NCBI GenBank assembly: GCA_922989275.2
Contig: OV277864.1
Coordinates: 71,180,158-71,244,157, forward strand
Reading direction: 5' to 3'
From: Gari tellinella
Lineage: Eukaryota; Mollusca; Bivalvia; Cardiida; Psammobiidae
Length of the DNA: 64,000 nt
The position numbers were made by a program, and so were the translations under genes. Positions 1 to 9,262 of this stretch are shown here, piece after piece; the first letter of the stretch is position 1, and every line of letters starts with the position of its first letter. Below the pieces are notes generated by a model. It saw nothing but the letters and a program-made list of their open reading frames with translations. It was not told the origin of the DNA and did not search any database.

Positions 1-427
1 GTGTTCTGCCAAGAAATCCAAAACTATGGGCCCCAGGGCCCACTGGACATGAAAAAAGGGGGCCATTTTTTAAAAGTTGGGGCCCCACATTTTTTTCTCA
101 TAAAAATAATAGAAAACACAATAAAAATAACTCGTTTTCCAATTACGGCATTCGCCAGTTGTGTGCTCTTTTTCTTAAAGTGATTTAGTCTAGACACAGA
201 TTGCAAGTCATAGAATCTGACCCACCATTGTAAGCAAGCCACGTGTGATCTTTTCACCACCTATGCTGAAAAGTTCAACCCTTCTTTTTCTCGGCGGATA
301 CACCATTCGTGCGTTTCGAAGAGCGGTCAACTTTATCAAACTCGGTCGTCGGCTGTAGAGGGGTTTCTGTTTTTGAGAATCAATTGAACGTTTTTACTAC
401 TTACGGCTGTATTCTGATCGAATTACA
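1..427. other. No gene recognised
   Basis: I see only short open frames with no recognisable motif. The sequence is ordinary AT-rich non-coding DNA with one GC-richer patch near the start. Confidence 0.5.
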
Positions 428-615
428 GACGATTCGTCACCATGCAAATTCGTCACCAAAGCGATATATAGTAATGGCAAAAGACGATTCGTCACCAAAG
501 ACTTTGTATAGGGTATTTTCTTACCTGGTATATATATGATCAGGATCATTTTTCTGTTAATTGTATAAGTTATATTGTTGAAATTGACAAGTATCGATAA
601 GCCCATATGTATATT

Positions 616-647
616 CATGGAGGAATTATGGGTATAATTCCTCCATG
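616..647. repeat. Perfect short hairpin
   Basis: Two 14 bp arms (CATGGAGGAATTAT and its complement) flank a 4 base loop. It lies inside the candidate TIR element. It has no T-run and no gene beside it, so there is no reason to call it a terminator. Confidence 0.6.
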
Positions 648-1505
648 GTATATTCTAGAATTTACAATTACTATAAGTATAAAAGATGAATCTAGATGCC
701 GAAATTTTTCGAAAAAAAGATAAAACTATGACCAAGTTTATTTATATCTAAATATATTAAAGTAATTAGATATAATATACTAGATAAATAACATTCTACA
801 TGTGCATGTACAAATTAATTAGCGACACGGATTGCAGCGGCAAAAACTTATTGTGTAATTAACGTTAATCCCTCCTGCTTAAGGAGGATCATATATGATC
901 ACCCTTATTACTGCCATTATGCATGAAAATTGTTGCAGAAAGCTGCTATACGTGTTCCCTTATTAATGCCATCTTGCCTTAAGCAGCCAACTGTCTAAAA
1001 CACTAATAATAGGAAGACTTTTCAAAGTAAATATGTGTTTAGGTTCTTGCACTTGAGAAGGGTGGATTGTTAAAAAAAACTGTCTTAAAACAAATACGTG
1101 AGTATGTTCGCTGACCCTGGTTTCATTAAACTAATCTAAAATAAAAATGGAAATGCGAGATAAATCCTCTCTAAAACGGAAATTGACATGTATTTATTGA
1201 TTGAGTGTTTTTAAAAATATTCGAATATGTTATTTAAAATGAATGCAAAAAATGATCTAATTAATACAGTAAGAAACAGTTGGTCAAACGTAAAAAATTG
1301 TTATATATACCGCCAAAGGCAGATTACTTTAATTACATGTACATTGTTGTTAATCTGGTGTGAAATGTTGATTGGTAATTACCCGACCTGTTATACCTGT
1401 ATTGATATTAAACTGTAAAAACAACAAACCAATTAATGTAAATATCATAGGCACACGTACAAAGGAATGTCATGCTCAGTGAACATACACGTGTCAGTCA
1501 GTCAC

Positions 1506-1552
1506 GTGCCATCAGGAACGTATATTAGATATAATCTACGTTCCTGGTGCCA
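1506..1552. repeat. Near-perfect hairpin
   Basis: The arms around CAGGAACGTA and its complement, about 17 bp each with one or two mismatches, flank a short AT-rich centre. Function unknown. Confidence 0.5.
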
Positions 1553-2703
1553 TTCAGTTTGAAACTGGATACTGATAACAGGTTTTCTTTGATTCAGGCT
1601 TCAAATATCACCGATTAAAGGTAGTTATATAAATAGTTTAAAAATGATGAGAAAGTAAGAAATTAATTAAAATATTTAATCCCATTTAATGTTGGACAAA
1701 AGTAATGCAGTGGTAAGCTTAATGCAAGACCTTTACTATACGTGTGCCGATCAGTGTAAATTAATTCTGGTTATCTATGGTTTAGGTCCTTGGCGGCATT
1801 TGCAGAGGATTTTAATTGAGGCACGATTATGATTATTATCTGTATATACACTTATCACTGCTGCATTTAATTTTGTAAAAAATGCTAACTGTAATTTTAT
1901 TGCACATCATCATTTATTATAATCTATCTCATTATACTAGATCTATCAAATAATTCCATACAGAGTGTTCTAGAGATATGGACTTATTTATATACATAAA
2001 CCCCCACTTTTATTTGGGAAAAGCAGCCATGAAGTAAAGATGGAGTTGCCTTCTGCTTTACTTTCATTTTGCTTTAGCCTACGTGACATCTTATATAGTA
2101 ACTAGGAAGCGGGTGTGAAGATCTTCTATCTTTAATGTAATAAAGGTTTATATGATATGATATGATCGGTCTTGAGGTTATTTCACCTATGAAGTTTTAA
2201 AAAGATAACACAGTTTCGATCCAAATCTTTTCTGGCTCCGATTTATTTCCAATCAACGCTTAAAAGTATTGGAATAAAATGTCATCTATAATTTCTGGTT
2301 GCATTTTATTTCTTCCGCTTGACAAGCATTTTGGAGCCAGATCATATGTGGATCCAAACTATTTGGTAAAATATTACCAAATTGCCCATAGCGTAAATAT
2401 ATCCATAAACTATTTACATTTCCCGTATATCGGGCTCCTAACTGACTGACCAAAAATTGTCCGTATATATCGGGATCCAAACAAAATGTAAGTGTCAATT
2501 TGATCTAGATAACGTGTATATTAACACTACAAAAAAGGTAATTATAACACCTCTATGTGTGAACAATTATACTCATTAAATCAGTATATAAAATTTTGTA
2601 CTATATTTCCTTTGGTGACGAATTGACTACCCCTTTTGTACTATAATGCTTTGGTGACGAATCTGCATGGTGACGAATTGTCCATCATCCTTCTGATCCG
2701 CGC

Positions 2704-2731
2704 AGAGACATACAGAGAGGGATTCCCAGGT
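2704..2731 (+). repeat. 28 bp inverted repeat, left member
   Basis: The sequence beginning AGAGACATACAGAGAGGG is repeated exactly, inverted, at 6580-6607. Similarity also runs a few bases beyond on the ATCCGCG side. The interval between them holds tandem repeats and a MITE but no coding sequence. Confidence 0.55.
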
Positions 2732-3339
2732 CGGGATTTTTCCTTCTTTCTCTTTGTAACAGGTGTCCGTTGAAAGGAAGTGACGTAGTTTGAGTCAGTC
2801 ACGTGACTTTTGCCTTCACCCGCGCTTATTTAACAACGCCGCCATATTGAAAAAACAACCGCATAGTGATCAGTTGTGTTTCAGATTTTCACTTTATAGC
2901 GTTTTAATACGATATTTTGTTATTGTATTCATATTAAACTCAATAAATATGAGTTGTGGATTAAACAGAAGCTATTTCCCGTGTTTTTGCTGTTAAATCG
3001 ATGACTACTCGGTGTTGCTTTTTTTTTTTTTTTTTTAACTTGTTTATGAAAAACTTGCTTCTCGACGGCGTGAACGCGGCATTTTCTTCATTCACGATTA
3101 TCTGAAATCTTTTATATAATTTATTTATGTAATTGACAATGTGTTGCGTCATTAAAGTGAACAAATGATGAATAAATGAGCAGGAAAAAATTGATGTGGA
3201 AAATGGCGACTCGCGTACCAGCGGTATAAGCCAAAATGGCTAGCCGTAAATGCTTGGATCTTCAGAGGCAGGTTTCAAATGTTAATAAGAATTAAATTTC
3301 CATGTAGCTGAGTCTTAGTTAAGTCGTGGCCTTATTTTC

Positions 3340-4140
3340 TTGTTCATATGTCGATGCATTCTGCTACAAAATTTAATTTTAAAAAGACCACCCACAGGAG
3401 TGCCGAATATAAAGAGATGAATCTGAGCCTTGCTACGCTTAAAACTTTGGTTTGCACTTTCAAATATTACAAAAAAAGTTGTTTTTCACGTAGCCCAGAC
3501 TTAGTTTTATTGTTGGTTAAATTTTCATGTTCATATGTCAATGCATTCTGCTACAAATTTCACTTTTAATGAGACCATCTGCTGAAGATGGATATAAAAA
3601 GATGAAACAGGCGCCTTGCCGTAAAGGCTTTAAACTACAGTTTGAGCTTTTAAAATTTCATAAAAATGAGTTTTCAATGGAGCTTGGACTTATTTCAAGT
3701 TGTTGCCTAATTTTCATGTCCATATGTCGATGCATTCTGTTACAATTTTTAATTTTTAAGAGACCACCCACTGGAGCGCCGAATAAAAAGAGATGAAAAA
3801 TAGCCTTGCTACGCTTAAAACTTTGGTTTGTACTTTCAAATATTACAAAAAAAGTTGTTTTTCACGTAGCCCAGACTTAGTTTTAGTGATGGTTAAATTT
3901 CCATGTTCATATGTCAATGCATTTTGCTAGAAATTGAATATTAATGAGACCATCTGATGTAGCTGGATATAAAAAGATTGAACAGGCGCCCTGCCGTAAA
4001 GGGTTAAAACTTCAATTTGAGCTTTTAAAATTTGATAAGAAATCAGTTTTCAATGTAGCTCGGACTTATTTCAAGTTGTGGCCTAAGCATTCTGCTACAA
4101 ATTTTAATTTTAATGAGACCACCCACTGGAGCGCCGAAAA
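3340..4140 (+). repeat. Tandem array, ~188 bp unit with alternating types
   Basis: The word CATATGTCNATGCATTCTG recurs near 3345, 3534, 3721 and 3907, and in shortened form near 4086, giving periods of about 186-189 bp. Units alternate between an 'A' type (CCACCCAC then GCCGAATA) and a 'B' type (CCATCTG then GGCGCC). The array is therefore built on a ~375 bp dimer. Small open frames here are repeat artefacts. Confidence 0.7.
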
Positions 4141-5026
4141 TAAAGAGATGGGTTCATTTACACCTTCGTGCAAACTGTTTCTTTTATTTAGTCGGCATTT
4201 ACCAAACAATAATTAACGAGTGTACGTCGTACCCAGTTAATTGATGATTGTACTTTGTTCAGATTATTCTTACTTCTAACTGTCAAAACTCGAAAATGAC
4301 GCGTCTTTTAAGAACTGTGGTAGTGTTTAATAACTGCGGAAATTAATAAAGAAGCAAGTGATAATTATTTCCAAATTCTATACATAAGTTTGTTATGGCG
4401 ACATCCATAATACCTTGATGTAATCATCGGGTATGATGATTATATATACATGTATATAATTATTAGATCTAGATCTACGATAAAAATAATCTGATAATCA
4501 GAGCGATATTGTGCTGATCTAGACCTAAATATTGAACTGGCTTAGATCTACCAACTCGTTTACAAATCAGCATTTTCTACCTGGTTCGTCTCGGTTTAAG
4601 AATTCAACGTTACAGAAATTCTAAATGAAAAAAAAAATTAAACATCACTAGATCTACATATTGTACGGATAGATCTAGATCGTTTTTCTTTCTTAATTTA
4701 ATCATCGCGATTCTCTAGATCCCGATCTGATAGAGCGATCTTACTTTAGTCCAAAACCGATTTTAGTTGGATCTAGTTTTATCGTTTTAATTTCTAGGTG
4801 TAGTTTTACACTTGTCATTTCTGTCGAAAAAATAAAATTAAAACAACTTTTAGATAGGCCTAAATTAATTTTAATTTAAGATTTAAATTCGAGTTTTATG
4901 GTAGACTCTAGACTTCAAAGCAGCGTACACGTAGCGTAGATCTAGATCTATACAAAACCACTAAGAGCTAGAAGTGTCTAATCTTCTTCTTTTTTTATTT
5001 TAAGATCTTGGCTTTTTGTTTCGATT
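4141..5026. other. No gene; AGATCTAGATC-rich AT DNA
   Basis: There is no open frame of note. The words AGATCTAGATC and TAGATCTA are strongly over-represented between about 4460 and 4950, and again near 5500 and 56290-56520. Confidence 0.45.
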
Positions 5027-5248
5027 TAACCCTTTCTCCCATAAATACGCCTTTTAACGCCTTTACTTAATTCCTTCATATACTGAAGAAATTAGTTTCA
5101 ATATTATACTGTCACAAATAAAAATCATATGAAATACTTTCTGTATTTTAGCAGATAAAAGCTTAAAGCAGGCTGAAAGTACTTTCAACCTGTCTTAAGT
5201 GGTCACATTTTTTCAGAAGTAGAAACAGGCTATGGGGTAAAGGGTTAA
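5027..5248. mobile_element. MITE of the TTAACCC family
   Basis: It begins TTAACCCTTTCTCCCATA and ends with the inverted equivalent (TATGGGGTAAAGGGTTAA). An inner foldback built on AAAGCAGGCTGAAAG lies near its centre. The same architecture recurs at 12522, 28857, 35660, 36283 and 58739. It has no coding capacity. The outer TTAA may be the target duplication. Confidence 0.65.
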
Positions 5249-5799
5249 AGGCTCATGGCGTGTAATGGCATATTTAAGTAGCTAGCCTGTGTTTGAAATC
5301 ACAACCCTGTTTGACAAGTGCGGCTAATTAGATTACGTAATATGGATCTTTATGCCCTGCAGGCCTCAAGCTTCTTGATTCTTCACAGAGGGGGTCTTAG
5401 GCAGAAAAGGGGTTGTGTATAAACCTTTCCTGTTCATAGTGTACAATTTGCGTGGCAGCTTAATTGATTAGTGGTTGATGATGAATGTCAGCATGAAATT
5501 AGATCTAGATCAAAGCTGCCTGCCGAAATATATTCTGAATCAGTTTCGATTATGATTTTTATAGATCTTTATATTAGCTCAAGATATAAAACGATAAATA
5601 AAAAACGACATTAATACAATAAATGAACACTCGGGTCACGTTATCTAGAGTGTCCAGTTTTGACCCAGATCAGAATATTAAATACTTTGTTCAGCAGACA
5701 ATAAAACAGTTTGGATCTTAATCAGACATTGCGAGTCTAAATGCTAGATGATAAATTGATAATCCACATTTGTCATGTCAATGACTGTGCAAAAAGTTC

Positions 5800-6185
5800 A
5801 GCAACAGTTTGGATCCAACTGAGATATTGAGAAACTCTGTGATTGAAAGATCCAAACTAGGGTTTTAATGTATTGAAAAGCTCATTGAAGAAACTTTGAT
5901 CCATACGAGAGACTGGTATTTACAGTTAGGACCCAGATCGGAATCAAAACTGACTGTACTTAAAGGTCAGCAACAGTTTGGATCCAAATGAGATATTGAG
6001 AAACTCTGTGATTTATTAAGATCCAAACGATATATTTTAATGTATTGAAAAGTTCTTTGGAATGAAACATTGACTCATAAGAGTGACTGACAAACAGTTA
6101 GAACCCAGATCGGAATCAAAGCTGACCGTGCTAAGAGTTCAGCAACAGTTTGGATCCAAATGCGATATTGAGAAGCAACCGAATT
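5800..6185 (+). repeat. Tandem repeat, ~165-180 bp, 2.2 copies
   Basis: AGCAACAGTTTGGATCC starts near 5800, 5964 and 6142. Intervening text such as GAGATATTGAGAAACTCTGTG and CCCAGATCGGAATCAAA is repeated. The GTTTGGATCC word is shared with the hairpin family seen later in the window. Confidence 0.65.
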
Positions 6186-7019
6186 AAAAAAAAATCTGCT
6201 TTAATCTACAATTTAGATCTACTAAGATTAAGACACAATTTCTTATGGTACTTTTCAAGACTATAAAGTGGAAGAATTTTCTGTAGTCGAGGAATCATAT
6301 AAAGGTATGAAAAATCACTGTACTAATTGCATATGGAAATCATAGGCAGTTATTACTTTTTGTATCCAACCCGAAATCTCTATCGTCTGTCACTCGGATA
6401 AATGATTTCCCTAGACGCTTGACATGCGATTCATCCAGGTAATCGAGGTCGGTCCAGACGCTTGGATATCGATTTTTGGTAAGCGCTGCGTCGTATCCAC
6501 TGACGCTTATCTTGAGCATCTGTTCTCGCGTTTACCCGGTCAAATCTCGCTCAACGGTCTCGTTAGCGAGATTCACCGTACCTGGGAATCCCTCTCTGTA
6601 TGTCTCTGGATCCGCGACAGCGTCATGCACGTTTTCTCTGTGGAATACTTAATATTATTTTCGTCTATTTCCTTATTTTTACTCCGCGTATATCGAGAAC
6701 TTTGAAAAAAGTCTATCAGTGTAGCTGCCTTACGTTTTTGGTCAGCCATCTTTCAACAAAACAAACGAGAAGGCATGAGAGATTATCAGCGATTGGACTT
6801 TAGCGGATACTTCCGGTCGACGTATCCAATGAAATTAGTCGTTTCAATTGCTCTAATAGTACGGAACGACTAAAACATTGACCGTCGTAGCGGGAATTTA
6901 TTTTTTTTTCGCGATTTTTTCAGCGCGCCCTCGGGCCCATTTACGGGAATTATTATGCGCCATTTGTGATTTTTATGCGCCAATGGCGCAAGGGCGCGGC
7001 CTTGGCAGAACACTGCCTT
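6186..7019. other. No supported gene; right member of 28 bp inverted repeat
   Basis: It holds the inverted partner (6580-6607) of 2704-2731. A 93-codon open frame at 6424-6705 shows no recognisable motif, so I do not call it. The remainder to the start of the duplicated block is unassigned. Confidence 0.4.
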
Positions 7020-7291
7020 TTCATAATGCATTATAGGCGCTGTGGTCAGCTGGTTTCCCGAAACTACAGTAAAACATCTGTTTAACGACAAGCTACGCCT
7101 CTCCCCTTTTTGAACTATATCAGTTAGTCACGCTGCATCATGGTCTAACCGATATACTTATACAGTCGAACTTCGATATTTCGGACTCGCTTAATTCGAA
7201 CTATCCGATTTGTCAACACATTAATTGCATTATTTCATGCTCGGTTAAGTCAAACATACCCATATTTCAAAGTTAAAACGTGGGTTTGTTC
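7020..7291. repeat. Duplicated block copy A, first segment
   Basis: This matches 58222-58493 at high identity over words such as CAGTAAAACATCTGTTTAAC and CATGGTCTAACCGATATA. It is followed in A by a gypsy insertion, after which homology resumes at 12064. Confidence 0.75.
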
Positions 7292-7395
7292 TATTTGTGC
7301 TTCAACGTTTATTAACTGACTGCGTCATACATACGTCATACAATCATCATATGCTTACGTCATAATAAGTCTAGGTATAAAACAATAACCTAACA
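7292..7395 (-). repeat. 3' LTR of gypsy element
   Basis: 104 bp, identical by eye to 11960-12063. In element sense it reads TGTTAGG...AAATA. It is unusually short for an LTR. Confidence 0.9.
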
Positions 7396-7412
7396 TCTCC
7401 CTTTTTTACAAA
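7396..7412 (-). other. Polypurine tract of gypsy element
   Basis: The minus strand reads AAAAAAGGGAGA directly before the 3' LTR. This is the usual plus-strand primer position. Confidence 0.8.
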
Positions 7413-7861
7413 ATGAATTGAGCTTTCATATCTTTATGAAATATTCTATGAAATGTTAAGTTTTATAATTTTCGTAAATAATTTGGTACAAAGTTCAGAT
7501 ATATATTTTCTCTATTAAAGTTTCAATGAAAGCACAACTGATTTTGAAACTAACTTCTAATGAGCACTTTGCTTTTAAGTCTTTGAATCTTAATCAAATA
7601 TTAACTCTTAACTGAAGTGATATCGTTACCATTTAAGGAAAGATAAAATGTTAAACTAGAACATGAACATTTCTTTACTTTGCCATATTAACTAAACTAA
7701 TGGCCTTAACTGTCCTCTTCCTTAAACTTTGCTAAACAGTCACTTTGTCTTTTTCACTTAAAACTTATTGCCTTAACTGTCAACTTTCTAAACCTTTACG
7801 ATTTCAAGCTAATATATTCACTTAAAGCTAACGACATAATCTTTCAACTTTGCTGGCAATT

Positions 7862-9262
7862 TCAAGATCTCTTAGGTCTTGGCATATATGTAGCTGGTAT
7901 TGCACCAGAATTGTCACTGTCAATTGATTTCTCGCCAGCCGATTCAAACTTAGTTAGTTCACATTTGTTCTCACTAGAACTGCTTGTTTCTTGACAGTCT
8001 ATAAGTTCATTAGATGACCTTGCACTTGGATCAGTGTCTTCCTTCGTCGCACGAATGTCACGCCGATTTCGTCTGTAGTTTACATCATCGACATTGACGA
8101 TATAGGAACGATTTCCGAGGTCGTTAACGCATGTCCCAAACTTCCATGCCTTCTGATGATCATTGGGAGATGGTTTCATACGAATGTTCTGTCCAAGCTT
8201 TAGAGCAGGGAGCTCTTTAGCGGTCTTGTCAAACTGTTGCTTTGATTTCTGGCGTTTAAGTTTGACTTTTTCCAACACGTTTGTCACAACCTTTGGCTGC
8301 AAAAGCGATTGAGCCGTAGGCAGGGAATGTCTTGTTCTCCTTGACATGAGTCTTTGTACAGGGCTGCTCTGCATGTCAACTGTAGGGGTATTTCTCCAGT
8401 CCAGAATTGCCTTCCATAAGTCAGTTGATGACTTGTCACTTTTCTTAATAATGTTCTTGGCAATTTTAACTGCTGATTCAGCTTTACCATTTGATTGGCT
8501 ATGGTAAGGGGATGAAGTTGAATGTTCAAATTCCCACTCGATGGCAAAGCTACTGAACTCCGATGCACTAAATTGTGGACCATTGTCTGATATCACTAGA
8601 TCCGGACTTCCATGACGCGCGAAATGTCTCTTTAAACACAGTATTACAGACGATGCTGTGGTGCTTTGAAGTTCGTCTAGCTCGAAGTAATCTGAATAAT
8701 AGTCCACTGTCACTAGATAGTCCTTTTTGTTCAGCGAGAAGAGATCTATACCCAGTTTTGACCATGGTTGATTGGGTATATCATGTGTCATAAGCGGTTC
8801 TTTCTGTTGTTTGATGCTTATCTCATTACATGTACTACACTTTCCAATGTAATCTTTGATTTCGTCATTCATTGACGGCCAATAGAGCGAGTCTCTAGCT
8901 TTTCGCAAGCATGAACTTATTCCTAGATGACTGGAATGGATGCGCGTTAGCATTTCTGGTCTCAATGCTTTTGGCACGACTACGCGATTGCTCTTATAGA
9001 TGACGCCATTTTGCACTGTTAGTTCGTCGCGAACGTTCCAATATGTTCTTAAGCTCACAGGCACATCTTCTTTTGAGTCTGGCCATCCAATTTGAATTGT
9101 CGTTTTCAAAGTTTGTAATGTTTCATCACAGTTTGTCAGTTCACGAATCTGTTTGATTCTTGGTTCTTTCATTTGTGGAACCCACTGTTCTTGATCTATT
9201 TGAGATAATTCTTCAAGAAATGTTGAGAAAATCAATTCTTTGTGATCATTTTTCTCTTTCAC
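7862..9262 (-). CDS. Gypsy integrase (3' part of pol)
   Basis: An open frame of ~466 codons encodes the enzyme that inserts element DNA into the host genome. Visible domains in order: an N-terminal zinc-binding motif (H109, H112, C142, C145, with YWPSM between) and a catalytic core with D173 (LGIDLF), D226 (ISDNGPQF) and E262 (GKAESAV), which is the D-D-E triad. The basic C-terminal part contains KLGQNIRMKP. The frame opens at a GTG and overlaps the end of the upstream RT frame by 17 bp in a different phase. It therefore probably has no start of its own and belonged to one polyprotein. No chromodomain is evident. Confidence 0.92.
   Translation of the reverse strand: MKEKNDHKELIFSTFLEELSQIDQEQWVPQMKEPRIKQIRELTNCDETLQTLKTTIQIGWPDSKEDVPVSLRTYWNVRDELTVQNGVIYKSNRVVVPKALRPEMLTRIHSSHLGISSCLRKARDSLYWPSMNDEIKDYIGKCSTCNEISIKQQKEPLMTHDIPNQPWSKLGIDLFSLNKKDYLVTVDYYSDYFELDELQSTTASSVILCLKRHFARHGSPDLVISDNGPQFSASEFSSFAIEWEFEHSTSSPYHSQSNGKAESAVKIAKNIIKKSDKSSTDLWKAILDWRNTPTVDMQSSPVQRLMSRRTRHSLPTAQSLLQPKVVTNVLEKVKLKRQKSKQQFDKTAKELPALKLGQNIRMKPSPNDHQKAWKFGTCVNDLGNRSYIVNVDDVNYRRNRRDIRATKEDTDPSARSSNELIDCQETSSSSENKCELTKFESAGEKSIDSDNSGAIPATYMPRPKRS

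Larger units (their letters stand above)
428..2686. mobile_element. Candidate non-autonomous element with TIRs
   Basis: Positions 428-508 and 2610-2686 are inverted copies of each other. Each carries three iterations of ATTCGTCACC, two of them extended as ATTCGTCACCAAAG, in the same order and with similar spacing. The ~2.1 kb between them is AT-rich and has no open frame longer than about 70 codons, so there is no transposase. I could not find a convincing target-site duplication, so the exact ends and the superfamily are unknown. An unrelated inverted repeat is the alternative. Confidence 0.45.

Noticed and set aside
3340..4140. CRISPR-like array
   Set aside because: Units are ~188 bp and contiguous, with no short repeats separated by unique spacers, and the DNA is eukaryotic.
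6424..6705. 93-codon open frame as a gene
   Set aside because: It overlaps the 28 bp inverted repeat and has no recognisable features beyond a hydrophobic end.
8284..8793. Extra open frames over the integrase gene
   Set aside because: Shadows of the integrase frame on other phases and the opposite strand.
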